Positions 8,589-17,456 of a DNA stretch of 64,000 nucleotides are shown here, piece after piece. The DNA is taken from positions 930,001 through 994,000 of the forward strand of contig NZ_CP012543.1 of NCBI RefSeq assembly GCF_004803795.1. Direction: 5' to 3'. Within the stretch, counting starts at the first letter, position 1. Every line of letters begins with the position of its first letter. Below the pieces are notes generated by a model, which saw nothing but the letters and a program-made list of their open reading frames with translations, searched no databases and was not told where the DNA came from. The translations under genes and the position numbers were made by a program. The DNA comes from Campylobacter rectus. GTDB lineage: Bacteria > Campylobacterota > Campylobacteria > Campylobacterales > Campylobacteraceae.

Positions 8589-9929
8589 TCACATCCACTC
8601 CAAAACCTGCGTGATATCGCCGGCGACGAAGCATTTTAGCCCCTGCGCGTCAAGCGGTTTAGACGGCACGATCGCATTTTTAAATTTCTGCGTTTTGGCC
8701 TCTTTTAGGCGCTGGTCGAGGTTAAATATCTCGCGAATCTCGCCGTTTAGGCTAAGCTCGCCCATAAATACGCTCTCCTTGCTGATCGGACGGTTTTTAA
8801 AGCTGGAAATGATCGCCGCGACTACGGCTAGATCGGCCGCCGTTTCGCCGATCTTGACGCCGCCGCTCACGTTGATGAAAACATCGTAGTGGCCCAGCGG
8901 GATCTCGAGTTTGCGCTCAAGCAACGCCAGTAGCATATCCAGGCGGTTTTTGTCAAAGCCCGTGGAGCTGCGTTTAGGATACGCGCTCTCGCACACGAGC
9001 GCCTGGATCTCGACGCTAAGCGCGCGCGAGCCCTCCATCGTGATAGTGATCGCCGAGCCGCTAGCGGCCTTGCCTCGCGTGAAAAATTTGCCCGCGACGT
9101 CGTTGGCGCTGATTAGCCCGTTTTCGCTCATCTCGAAAATCCCCACTTCGCTAGTCGAGCCGAAGCGGTTTTTAAAACCCCGCAGCATACGCAGCTCGCG
9201 GCTGGAATCCCCCTCGAAATAAAGCACCACGTCCACCATATGCTCCAAGATGCGCGGCCCCGCGATCGAGCCGTCCTTGGTGATATGTCCGATGATAAAT
9301 ACGCAGATATTTTCGTTTTTGGCTAGTCGCATAAGCTCGAAGGTGATCTCGCGCACCTGCGATACGGAGCCCGGCGCGGAGGCGATTTTCTCGCTGTAAA
9401 GGGTCTGAATCGAGTCGATGACGAGGATTTTATACTCGTTTTTGCGCACTTCGGCGAGGATGTTTTCGAGTAAAATTTCCGTGAGTAAAAACAGCCCGTC
9501 CTTTACCGCGTCTAGGCGCTGGGCGCGCATTTTGATCTGGCTCGCGCTCTCTTCGCCGCTCACGTAGAGCGTCTTTTTGCCTTGGGCGGCGAAATTTGAC
9601 GCGATTTTTAGCAGCAAAGTGCTCTTACCGATGCCGGGGCTTCCGCCGATCAGCACCAGTGAGCCCTCCACGACGCCGCCGCCCAGAACCAGGTCCAGTT
9701 CGCTATTTTGCGTGCTGATACGCGTTACTTTTTCGATCTCGATCTCGCTGATTTGCTTTGCGAGGCTCGGTTTTGCGGAGCTTTTGGATATCTCTTTTAG
9801 CGTTTCGACTTGCTGCGCGTTTAGCTCTAAAAAGCTATCCCAAGCCCCGCATTGAGGGCATTTGCCGACCCATTTGCTCTGCTGATTGCCGCAGGCTTGA
9901 CACTCAAATACCGTTTTTATTTTCGCCAT
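8589..9929 (-). CDS. radA: DNA repair protein RadA/Sms
   Basis: A 446-residue RecA-like branch-migration helicase that processes recombination intermediates and also acts in natural transformation. N-terminal C4 zinc finger (Cys10, Cys13, Cys24, Cys27), Walker A GSPGIGKST ending at residue 104, the RadA-specific KNRFG motif near residue 250, and a C-terminal Lon-like domain (about 280-446). Length is normal for the family. It stands alone, divergent from the brnQ-type gene. Confidence 0.97.
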   Translation of the reverse strand: MAKIKTVFECQACGNQQSKWVGKCPQCGAWDSFLELNAQQVETLKEISKSSAKPSLAKQISEIEIEKVTRISTQNSELDLVLGGGVVEGSLVLIGGSPGIGKSTLLLKIASNFAAQGKKTLYVSGEESASQIKMRAQRLDAVKDGLFLLTEILLENILAEVRKNEYKILVIDSIQTLYSEKIASAPGSVSQVREITFELMRLAKNENICVFIIGHITKDGSIAGPRILEHMVDVVLYFEGDSSRELRMLRGFKNRFGSTSEVGIFEMSENGLISANDVAGKFFTRGKAASGSAITITMEGSRALSVEIQALVCESAYPKRSSTGFDKNRLDMLLALLERKLEIPLGHYDVFINVSGGVKIGETAADLAVVAAIISSFKNRPISKESVFMGELSLNGEIREIFNLDQRLKEAKTQKFKNAIVPSKPLDAQGLKCFVAGDITQVLEWM

Positions 9930-10104
9930 ATTTTTCCTTTGCGCGATTATACTTTAAAATGTTTAAATTTTACTCTTGATGCATGGTTAAATTTCAAATC
10001 GAAACACTGCCGTATGAAATATCGTCAAATTTAGCCCATATCAACGAAAATTCAACTTTAAATAAATACAATCTCGTATTCTAAACTCAAAACGGAGTAA
10101 GTTT

Positions 10105-11442
10105 ATGAAACAAGGACTTAGTAGAAATCAATTTTTGGTTATCTCGCTCACGCTTTTTGCGATGTTTTTCGGCGCGGGGAACTTTATCTTTCCGCCGAAT
10201 TTAGGACGCGAAGCGGGGCAAAATTTTTACATAGCGATTATGTTTTTTTGCGCTACGGCAGTGCTTTTGCCGGTGCTTGGCGTCGCTGCGATAGCTCGCG
10301 CGAAAGGACTTCAAAGCCTGGTGCGCCGCATAGATCCGGTGTTTGCCGTGGTTTTTACCGCGCTTTTATACCTCACGATCGGGCCGCTTTTTGCGATACC
10401 TCGCGCGGCGAATATGCCCTTTGATATCGCGATTAAGCCTTTTATCGCAGCCGAAAATCTGCAAATTTGGCTATTTTTTTACTCGGCGGCGTATTTTGCG
10501 CTAAATTATTATATCTGTATGAATCCGTCAAAACTAGTAGATTTACTCGGCAAATACCTAACCCCTTTGCTTTTGGCGCTTATTTTGTTACTTTTTGGAG
10601 CGGGGTTGTTTTTCCCGATCGGCGAGTTTGCCGCGCCTAGCGGAGAGTATGCTCAGCACGCCGCAGCCAAGGGCTTCGTCGAGGGATATCAGACGATGGA
10701 CGCGCTGGCGTCGCTGGCGTTTGGTATCATCGTGATAAACGCGATCAAAGGCGTCGGCGTCAAAGACGAGCGTCGCCTCGTATCCTCGACGATCAAAGCG
10801 GGTATGATGTCGGGCATCATTTTGATGAGTATTTACTTGATGTTGGGCTACTTAGGCGCGACCGCAGCGGATCTTTTTAAGGATATGGATGTAAAAGACA
10901 TAAACGGAGCCGTGATGTTGTCTCGCATCAGTCATCACTATTTCGGCGGCGCCGGCATCGCGATCCTGGGCAGCGCCTTTTTCCTAGCGTGCCTCACGAC
11001 GACTCTGGGGCTCATAAGCTCGGCTAGCGAATACTTCGAAGAGCTCACGAAAGGCCGCATAAAATATAAAATCTGGGCGGTAGCGTGGTGCGTAGTGGGC
11101 TTTGGCGTGGCCAATTTCGGCCTTACCACGATCATCAAGGGCTCTATCCCCGTGCTGGTGGCCATCTACCCGATCGCGATCATGCTCATCATCTTGTCCC
11201 TCATCAACCCGCTCATCGACTCGAGCAAGCTGGTCTACCGCGCCTGCGTCTATGTCTGCGTGGTCGTTGGCGTCGTAAACGGCATGGATATCATCGGCGT
11301 CTCCGTGCCGCTCGTCACGCCTTTTGTCAAGATGATGCCGTTTTACGACTCGATGTTAGGCTGGATCGTGCCTAGTACCGTGACCTTTGCGCTCACCTAT
11401 GTACTGCATCTCGTACTCGAAAAAAGGGAAAATAGTTTTTAA
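10105..11442 (+). CDS. brnQ: Branched-chain amino acid:cation symporter (LIVCS family)
   Basis: A 445-residue inner-membrane carrier with about twelve hydrophobic segments. The start MKQGLSRNQFLVISLTLFAMFFGAGNF holds the family signature MFFGAGN(FL)IFPP. It imports leucine, isoleucine and valine with Na+ or H+. GGAG lies ahead of ATG 10105. The gene stands alone, convergent with the SUFU-domain gene; the 18-bp array fills the space between. Confidence 0.93.
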   Translation: MKQGLSRNQFLVISLTLFAMFFGAGNFIFPPNLGREAGQNFYIAIMFFCATAVLLPVLGVAAIARAKGLQSLVRRIDPVFAVVFTALLYLTIGPLFAIPRAANMPFDIAIKPFIAAENLQIWLFFYSAAYFALNYYICMNPSKLVDLLGKYLTPLLLALILLLFGAGLFFPIGEFAAPSGEYAQHAAAKGFVEGYQTMDALASLAFGIIVINAIKGVGVKDERRLVSSTIKAGMMSGIILMSIYLMLGYLGATAADLFKDMDVKDINGAVMLSRISHHYFGGAGIAILGSAFFLACLTTTLGLISSASEYFEELTKGRIKYKIWAVAWCVVGFGVANFGLTTIIKGSIPVLVAIYPIAIMLIILSLINPLIDSSKLVYRACVYVCVVVGVVNGMDIIGVSVPLVTPFVKMMPFYDSMLGWIVPSTVTFALTYVLHLVLEKRENSF

Positions 11443-11486
11443 CTCCGGGCGGCAAAAGCGCCGAACTCGTCAGAGGTCGGCGCGCC

Positions 11487-11774
11487 GCCAAATTTAACCC
11501 GGCCGCCAAATTTAACCCGGCCGCCAAATTTAACCCGGCCGCCAAATTTAACCCGGCCGCCAAATTTAACCCGGCCGCCAAATTTAACCCGGCCGCCAAA
11601 TTTAACCCGGCCGCCAAATTTAACCCGGCCGCCAAATTTAACCCGGCCGCCAAATTTAACCCGGCCGCCAAATTTAACCCGGCCGCCAAATTTAACCCGG
11701 CCGCCAAATTTAACCCGGCCGCCAAATTTAACCCGGCCGCCAAATTTAACCCGGCCGCCAAATTTAACCCGGCC
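11487..11774. repeat. Perfect tandem array, 16 x 18 bp
   Basis: Sixteen identical copies of GCCAAATTTAACCCGGCC run head to tail between two convergent genes, ending five bases before the stop codon of the SUFU-domain gene. Each unit holds an AAATTT palindrome, and each junction a CGGCCG palindrome. The period is a multiple of three, so all frames read through as low-complexity hexapeptides, but no start signal supports translation. Identity of all units implies recent slippage or active homogenisation. Confidence 0.98.
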
Positions 11775-11778
11775 GCGA

Positions 11779-12471
11779 TTAGACGTATTCTTTTTGGCGC
11801 TTTAGATCGGTGATTAGTAGCGGATTGTCCTCGCGCATCATATCTATGAGCCGCTCTACGCGCCCCGTAGTCGGGTCCTCGTGCAGCCAGTCTAGCTCGC
11901 GCTGCGTGATACCGACCATCTGGAGGAACTCGACTCTGCCGTTTGGAGTATCTATGCCGCCCAATATCGGGTCCGGCGCGAAGGCGACGCCTACGAGTTT
12001 CGTATCCGTGTTAAGGCGCAGGGGAGAATTGGTCGGTATGAAGTGATAAGCCTCGAACCATTTTTTGCTTTTATAGACGTATTTGGCGAGATTTTGCATA
12101 AGAGATATCGCCCAAAAAGGCTCGTGCAAAGCTACTGCGCCGCCAAAGGACTTCGAGTCCGGATCGTCCGCAAACGGCGCGATACGCATACTAAACTCAA
12201 ATCCCCAGCCGCTAAATTCCTCCTGCGCGCTTTGCGGATCGTAGTAAAGCTCGCTCATACCAAAGCTCACGACGTGGCGGTGCGCGCCTTCGACGGAGTC
12301 AAATATGCTAACGCCTGCCAGATAATCCTCGCCGCCCAGACTCGCATGCAGCTGCGACGAGTAGTGGCGCTCGTTTGCGGGGTTGTAGATCTTTTCTAGC
12401 GCGCTCTCTATCGCGTCCCAGCCGGGCGCGTCGTCCTCGCTAAATTTTGCTTTGTATTCTTCTTGAGTCAT
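11779..12471 (-). CDS. Suppressor-of-fused (SUFU) domain protein
   Basis: A 230-residue cytosolic protein. Most of it fits the bacterial SUFU domain: HVVSFGMSELYYDP (about 66-79), SGWGFEFSMRI (about 87-97), a helical middle with WAISLMQNLAKYV, then the PILGGIDTPNGRVEFLQMVGIT core and a closing LIDMMREDNPLLITDL. Bacterial members are often linked to immunity against polymorphic toxins or are of unknown role; no toxin gene is visible next to it. The stop codon lies five bases from the array. Confidence 0.82.
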   Translation of the reverse strand: MTQEEYKAKFSEDDAPGWDAIESALEKIYNPANERHYSSQLHASLGGEDYLAGVSIFDSVEGAHRHVVSFGMSELYYDPQSAQEEFSGWGFEFSMRIAPFADDPDSKSFGGAVALHEPFWAISLMQNLAKYVYKSKKWFEAYHFIPTNSPLRLNTDTKLVGVAFAPDPILGGIDTPNGRVEFLQMVGITQRELDWLHEDPTTGRVERLIDMMREDNPLLITDLKRQKEYV

Positions 12472-12667
12472 TTTTTACTCTTTTCGTAGTGGTTTTTGTG
12501 CGAGCTTTGATTATACTTAAATTTGGCTTAGAAGAGCTTGTTTGCGCTTAAATTCGAAAAAATGGGCGCAAATTTAAAAAAGCGAGATTTTAAAATCGGG
12601 AAATTTGGAAGGGATGGGTAAAATCGGATAAAATTTAGCGAAAAGCTGAAATTTACGCCCGTAAGAT

Positions 12668-13537
12668 TTAGGCGTAAATTTCATCCACGATAGTATCTAC
12701 GAAATCGTGCGGGTCAAATTTAATAAGATCATCCATCGTCTCGCCCGTGCCGATGTAGAGTATCGGCAGCTCCAGCTCGCGCGCGACGCTAAAAAGCGCT
12801 CCGCCCTTTGGCGTGCCGTCAAGCTTGGTGATGATGACGCCATCAAGGCTCACCATATCGTTAAAAGCTTTTGCCTGAGCAAGGCCTGCGTTACCTTGGG
12901 TGCCGTCCAGGATGAGGATCTTGCGGTGCGGCGCGCCCGCGTAGGCTCTGCCCGCGATGCGCACGATTTTGCTTAGCTCGCCCGCTAAATTAGTTTGATT
13001 TTGCAGGCGTCCGGCGGTGTCTAGGATGACGTTGTCCAGATTTTTAGCTACGGCCGAGCCGATCGTGTCAAAGGCGACCGCTGATGGGTCGTGACCCTGC
13101 TGCGTGGCTACGATAGGCACGCCCGCTCGCTGCGCCCACTGACGCAGCTGCTCGATAGCTCCCGCTCTAAACGTATCACAGGCGCCTAAAATAACGCTTT
13201 TGCCGCTGTTTTTATAAAGATTTGCCAGCTTTGCGATCGTGGTCGTCTTGCCGGCGCCGTTTACGCCCAAAATGAGCTCTACAAAAGGCTTTCCGCTTTT
13301 TGCTTCGCGCCCCTCTTCATATATAAAATAGGTATTTAAAAGCCGCTTGAGGTCGTCTTTTTTGACCTCGTTTTGCGGCGGCAGGTAGTAGAGGATCTCC
13401 TCGACGATCTCGTAGGCGATGTCGGCCTCGAGCAGGATCTCTTCTAAAATCTCCTTCGAGATTTTTTTATCGGCGGGCTTTGATGAGCGGATCGCCGCTA
13501 GCGTCTTGTCAAGCCCTTTTTTTAGAAATGAAAGCAT
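12668..13537 (-). CDS. ftsY: Signal recognition particle receptor FtsY
   Basis: A 289-residue SRP GTPase docking ribosome-nascent chain complexes to the SecYEG translocon. Short N domain (1-80), then G domain: G1 GVNGAGKTT (91-99), DTFRAGA around 120, G3 DTAGR near 174, G4 TKLDGTPKGG near 237. The acidic A domain found in enterobacteria is absent, as usual in Campylobacterota. It overlaps the upstream lipoprotein stop by one base (TAATG), so the pair is translationally coupled. Confidence 0.97.
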   Translation of the reverse strand: MLSFLKKGLDKTLAAIRSSKPADKKISKEILEEILLEADIAYEIVEEILYYLPPQNEVKKDDLKRLLNTYFIYEEGREAKSGKPFVELILGVNGAGKTTTIAKLANLYKNSGKSVILGACDTFRAGAIEQLRQWAQRAGVPIVATQQGHDPSAVAFDTIGSAVAKNLDNVILDTAGRLQNQTNLAGELSKIVRIAGRAYAGAPHRKILILDGTQGNAGLAQAKAFNDMVSLDGVIITKLDGTPKGGALFSVARELELPILYIGTGETMDDLIKFDPHDFVDTIVDEIYA

Positions 13538-14091
13538 TAGTTTATCACCTTGTTTATGTCGCTCTCCAGCATCTCTTCGGGCACGAGTCCGACGTAGTGC
13601 GCGGCGTATTCGCCGTTTGGCTTATACAGCACCATATACGGGATACCTACGACCCCGCCCAGAGCTTTTGCGAAGAGGAAATTATTTTCTCCATAGCTAA
13701 CATTAAAATTTATGTTAAATTTTTTCATAAATGCGTCTATTTCGTCTTTTGTTTTATCTTCCATTAGCACGCTTACGATCTTTAGCTTGCCTTTAAATTT
13801 GTCGTTTAGGTTGTTTAGGTGAGGGATCTCGGCCTTGCACGGCGGGCACCATGTGGCGAAAAAGTTAAACAAGATCGCCTCGTCGTTACCCTCGACCTTA
13901 AATCCGTCGCTAAATTTTTGCAGTTTTAGCTTGCTTTCGTCCATAAGCGTTAGCTCAAAAGGCGCCTCGAGGCTCGCGCTTTGACTCTGTGCGGATGCCG
14001 CCTTTGTGACATTTGCGTCGTTATTCGCTTTATTATCGCAACCGCTCAAAAAAAGCGCCAAAAATGGTATAATCAAAAGGTTTATTTTCAT
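13537..14091 (-). CDS. TlpA-like thioredoxin-fold lipoprotein
   Basis: A 184-residue protein with a lipoprotein signal (LSGC, lipidated Cys18) and a periplasmic thioredoxin fold carrying the redox motif CPPC (Cys82, Cys85) in FATWCPPCKAEIPHL. Such TlpA/ResA proteins reduce disulfides for cytochrome c maturation or other periplasmic targets. A cis-Pro segment (GVVGIPYMVLY) follows at the expected distance. First gene of a two-gene unit with ftsY. Confidence 0.9.
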   Translation of the reverse strand: MKINLLIIPFLALFLSGCDNKANNDANVTKAASAQSQSASLEAPFELTLMDESKLKLQKFSDGFKVEGNDEAILFNFFATWCPPCKAEIPHLNNLNDKFKGKLKIVSVLMEDKTKDEIDAFMKKFNINFNVSYGENNFLFAKALGGVVGIPYMVLYKPNGEYAAHYVGLVPEEMLESDINKVIN

Positions 14092-14141
14092 CGTTCTTCC
14101 TAATTTGAGATTTGAAATTAGGCGAATTATACATAAGATTT

Positions 14142-14780
14142 ATGAAACGAGCGTTAAATTTGCAAAAAGAAGATTTTAGGCGCAGCGCGAAAACGGCTTT
14201 AAAAAAAGAGGTTCAAATTTCGGCAAAAGCAAAACACTATAAGATGTTTAAACCGTTTTTAAATTTACTGACCGAGTTGGGGGCGAAACGGATTTTGATA
14301 TTTAACCCCCTTTCATATGAGCCGAATTTATACATTTTGAGGCGAAAACTCGCTAAAAAGTATGAAATTTTCGTTCCGTTTATGCTTGGTATTAGTTTAG
14401 AAATGGTAAAATCCAGGTTACCGCTTGTATCTCGGACGAAATTTGGGGTAAAAGAGCCTCTTGGCACCAAGATATTTAAAAAGCGCATAGACGTAGCCGT
14501 GGTTCCGGTCATCGGGGTGGACGGAAATATGGCTCGAATAGGACACGGTAAAGGTTTTTACGATAGATTTTTTGCAAATTTGCCTTACCGACCTATCTTG
14601 GTATTCGTTGAAATTTTAGACAATTTTACAAATGAAATCATAACCGAGGATCACGACGTTACGTGTGATTTTTACCTGACCCCGAGCAAAATTTACGCAA
14701 AAAGAGGGATCTATGATAGATATTTTAATCGGCTTAGGGGCAGGTGCGGCGGGCGCTGGCGCAGGCTATCTCATCGCTAA
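14142..14780 (+). CDS. 5-formyltetrahydrofolate cyclo-ligase
   Basis: ATP-dependent conversion of 5-formyl-THF to 5,10-methenyl-THF. I prefer ATG 14142 over TTG 14112 because the family starts with a short helix like LQKEDFRRSAKTALKKEV. Motifs: PSYEPN-type segment near residue 60, and the catalytic loop RIGHGKGFYDRFF at about residues 135-147. The C-terminal CDFYLTP motif is present, followed by a basic Arg-rich tail that overlaps the first 68 bases of rny, longer than typical overlaps in this window. Confidence 0.9.
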   Translation: MKRALNLQKEDFRRSAKTALKKEVQISAKAKHYKMFKPFLNLLTELGAKRILIFNPLSYEPNLYILRRKLAKKYEIFVPFMLGISLEMVKSRLPLVSRTKFGVKEPLGTKIFKKRIDVAVVPVIGVDGNMARIGHGKGFYDRFFANLPYRPILVFVEILDNFTNEIITEDHDVTCDFYLTPSKIYAKRGIYDRYFNRLRGRCGGRWRRLSHR

Positions 14781-16266
14781 AAAGATAAACGACGCGAACT
14801 ATAATATATTTTTAGAGCAGGCTAAGGCAAAGGCTAAAGCGATAGAATTTGAGGCTGAGCGCACGCTAAAAGACGCTAAAATCCAAGTCCAAGAGGCGGA
14901 ATTTGAAGCCAAAAAAAAATACGACGATAAAACCGTAAAACTGCAAAAAGAATACACTCAAAAGCTTGAAGAGATCGGCAAAAAAGAGCAAACTCTGCTA
15001 AACGAGCAAGAAATTTTAAACGAAAGCAGAGCCGAGCTGGAAAGGTCGCGAAACGAAGCTAAAAGCGTCTATGAGGAAGGGCTCGGGCTAAAAGCAAGCT
15101 ATCAAGCCAAGCTGCAAGAGGCGCTGAAAGTGCTCGAACGCGCCGCCGGCCTCACGCAAGAAGAGGCGCGCGAAGAGGTGCTAAAAAAAGTAGAGGAAAA
15201 AAGCCGCGCCGAGATCGCTCATATCGTGCGAAAGCATGAAGAAGAGGCCAAACGAGAGGCCAAAAAACGCGTGAATTACATCCTCGCGCAGGCTACGTCG
15301 CGATTTGCGGGAGAATTTGCCGCCGAGCGCCTGATAAACGTCGTGGATATCAAAAACGACGAGCTAAAAGGCCGCATAATCGGCAAAGAAGGGCGCAATA
15401 TCAAGACTCTGGAAATGGTTCTTGGCGTGGATATCATCATCGACGATATGCCTCACGCCATCACGTTAAGCAGCTTTAACCTCTACCGAAGAGCGATCGC
15501 GACGCGCGTGATAGAGCTTTTGGTGCAAGACGGCCGCATCCAGCCCGCGAGGATAGAAGATCTGCACAAAAAAGTATGCGAAGAGTTTGAAGCCTCTATC
15601 CTGGAGGAGGGCGAAAATATCGTCATCGATCTAGGCCTTAGCAAAATTCATCCCGAGATAATGAAATTAATCGGCAAGCTAAAATTTAGAGCCAGCTACG
15701 GACAAAACGCCCTGGCTCATAGTCTCGAGGTAGCGCACCTAGCCGGCATCATCGCGGCTGAAACGGGTGGCGATGAAAAGCTAGCCAAAAGAGCGGGTCT
15801 GCTGCACGATATCGGTAAGGCTTTGACGCATGAATTTGAAGGCAGTCACGTCGATCTGGGTGCCGAAATCTGTAAACGCTATAAGGAACACCCCGTCGTC
15901 ATAAACGCTATCTACGCTCACCATGGGCATGAGGAGGCTACCAGCGTAGAAAGCGCCGCCGTTTGTGCCGCAGACGCTCTAAGCGCGGCTCGCCCGGGAG
16001 CTCGCAGAGAGGTGCTCGAGAGCTTCCTAAAACGCGTCGAAGAGATAGAAAATATTGCGAAAAGCAAAGAAGGCATCAAGCAAGCCTACGCGATAAACGC
16101 GGGCCGCGAGATCCGCGTCATCGCAAACGCCAAGCTCATAAACGACGACGAGGCGGTGCTGGTAGCTAAAGAGATCGCCGCCGAGATAGAGAGTAAGGTG
16201 CAGTATCCCGGAGAGATAAAAGTAAATGTGATACGCGAAACCAGAGCCATCGAGATGGCGAAATAG
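14713..16266 (+). CDS. rny: Ribonuclease Y
   Basis: A 517-residue membrane-anchored endoribonuclease that starts decay of many mRNAs. One N-terminal membrane helix (about 3-22), a long coiled coil (about 30-190), a KH RNA-binding domain around IGKEGRNIKTLE (near 220), and an HD phosphohydrolase domain with LLHDIGKALTHE (near 365). Length and order are canonical. The start overlaps the cyclo-ligase gene in another frame. Confidence 0.97.
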   Translation: MIDILIGLGAGAAGAGAGYLIAKKINDANYNIFLEQAKAKAKAIEFEAERTLKDAKIQVQEAEFEAKKKYDDKTVKLQKEYTQKLEEIGKKEQTLLNEQEILNESRAELERSRNEAKSVYEEGLGLKASYQAKLQEALKVLERAAGLTQEEAREEVLKKVEEKSRAEIAHIVRKHEEEAKREAKKRVNYILAQATSRFAGEFAAERLINVVDIKNDELKGRIIGKEGRNIKTLEMVLGVDIIIDDMPHAITLSSFNLYRRAIATRVIELLVQDGRIQPARIEDLHKKVCEEFEASILEEGENIVIDLGLSKIHPEIMKLIGKLKFRASYGQNALAHSLEVAHLAGIIAAETGGDEKLAKRAGLLHDIGKALTHEFEGSHVDLGAEICKRYKEHPVVINAIYAHHGHEEATSVESAAVCAADALSAARPGARREVLESFLKRVEEIENIAKSKEGIKQAYAINAGREIRVIANAKLINDDEAVLVAKEIAAEIESKVQYPGEIKVNVIRETRAIEMAK

Positions 16267-16283
16267 TCAAATTTGGATATAAA

Positions 16284-16874
16284 ATGAGAAAAATTTTATT
16301 AACGATTTTTTGCGTTTTGGCACTTGGCGCCAACGACGAGCTCGTGCTAAATGCATCGAATTCTTTCATAACGACCATGCGTAAAAACGCCGACGCGCCG
16401 ACCAAGGCTTTACTGCAAAAAGCAAAAGCGGTCATCGTTTTTCCGAGCATTACTAAGATCGGCTTCGTGCTGGGCGGTATGCACGGCAAGGGCGTGATGC
16501 TCGTGGGAAATCCATACTCACCCGGCGAAATGCTGACGGTTAGCGTCAGCGGCGGCAGTATTGGGTTGCAAGTGGGCTACGAAAATAGCTCGCTCGTGCT
16601 TTTTATCCTAAAAGATAGCCTTGTAGCCGACATAAAAGACGCCAAAATCACGATAAACGCCGACGCCTCTTTCGCCTTTGCCGATGCGGGTAAATTTTAC
16701 GGAAAAGTGAGCGATTTTAGCTTTACTAGCGACATTTACGCATACACGAATAACGACGGATTTTTCGCCGGGGCGAGCTTTGGCGGAGCGGTGATAGCTA
16801 AAACAAGCGACGCTCCTTTGAGGATGGACAGCTACGGATACAACGCGCTTATGAGCGCTATATCGAAATACTAA
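16284..16874 (+). CDS. SYLF (Ysc84/DUF500) domain lipid-binding protein, secreted
   Basis: A 196-residue protein with an N-terminal signal peptide (cut after LALGA) and the SYLF domain through the rest: KAKAVIVFPSITKIGFVLGGMHGKGVML, then GGSIGLQVGYENSSLVLFIL and FAFADAGKFYGKV. SYLF domains bind phosphoinositides in eukaryotes; bacterial versions are envelope proteins of unclear role. It lies 17 bases after rny and just ahead of a DedA gene, suggesting a small envelope-lipid cluster. Confidence 0.88.
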   Translation: MRKILLTIFCVLALGANDELVLNASNSFITTMRKNADAPTKALLQKAKAVIVFPSITKIGFVLGGMHGKGVMLVGNPYSPGEMLTVSVSGGSIGLQVGYENSSLVLFILKDSLVADIKDAKITINADASFAFADAGKFYGKVSDFSFTSDIYAYTNNDGFFAGASFGGAVIAKTSDAPLRMDSYGYNALMSAISKY

Positions 16875-16883
16875 AGGCTAAAT

Positions 16884-17456
16884 TTGCAAGAGATGCTAAC
16901 CTCGCTATCGACCTACGGGTATTTGGTAGTGTTTTTGTATTCGCTGGGAGGGGGCATGGTAGCTATCATCGCAGCGGGCGTGCTGGCTCATCTTGGCAAG
17001 ATGGACATAACGGTGAGTATCGTGCTGGCCGCCGTAGCCAACGCTATGGGCGATACGCTGCTTTTTTACGTCAGCAGATATAACCGCGCCGCCGTGATGC
17101 CATATATCGTCAAGCACAAACGCAAGCTTGCTTTTTCTCAAATTTTATTTAAAAAGCACGGAAATAAAATAATATTTTTCAAAAAATTTATCTACGGATT
17201 AAAAACTCTCGTGCCGCTTGCCATCGGGCTTACGAAGTATTCGTTTGCTAAATTTAGCGTCATAAACGTCGTTAGCGCCGCTATTTGGGCGATTTTGCTA
17301 GGGCTTGGCAGCTTTTACGCGGGCGAGGCCTTTACGCGGGCGGGGGATTTTGTGGGCGAGAACGGCTGGCTGATGCCTGCGGCGATGCTTGCGCTGCTGG
17401 CGGGCATCTGGATATATCTACAACAAGCTACGAAAAAGAAAGGAAAGTCGGAATGA
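16884..17456 (+). CDS. DedA family membrane protein
   Basis: A 190-residue membrane protein of the DedA/SNARE-associated family, which includes undecaprenyl-phosphate and phospholipid translocases. Seen: re-entrant-like GGGMVAIIAAGVLAHLG, then LLFYVSRY, and the conserved FFKKFIYGLKTLVPLAIGL segment corresponding to the family's F-x-R-x-x-P/G-x-R region. Start is TTG 16884 with AAAGG upstream, or ATG 16893. The stop overlaps the next start (ATGA). Confidence 0.9.
   Translation: MQEMLTSLSTYGYLVVFLYSLGGGMVAIIAAGVLAHLGKMDITVSIVLAAVANAMGDTLLFYVSRYNRAAVMPYIVKHKRKLAFSQILFKKHGNKIIFFKKFIYGLKTLVPLAIGLTKYSFAKFSVINVVSAAIWAILLGLGSFYAGEAFTRAGDFVGENGWLMPAAMLALLAGIWIYLQQATKKKGKSE

Noticed and set aside
8398-8889. 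163-codon plus-strand frame
   Set aside because: Mostly antisense to radA; no start signal and no family features.
11393-11761. Open frame of repeated hexapeptides on the minus strand over the 18-bp array
   Set aside because: It is only the translation of the array; no ribosome site, and all frames are open because 18 is a multiple of three.
11487-11774. CRISPR array
   Set aside because: Units are contiguous with no spacers and there are no cas genes in the window.
12043-12399. 118-codon plus-strand frame
   Set aside because: Antisense shadow of the SUFU-domain gene.
17285-17452. Extended N-terminus of the DUF945-like protein
   Set aside because: It would lie inside DedA; ATG 17453 has a ribosome site and is followed by a proper signal segment.
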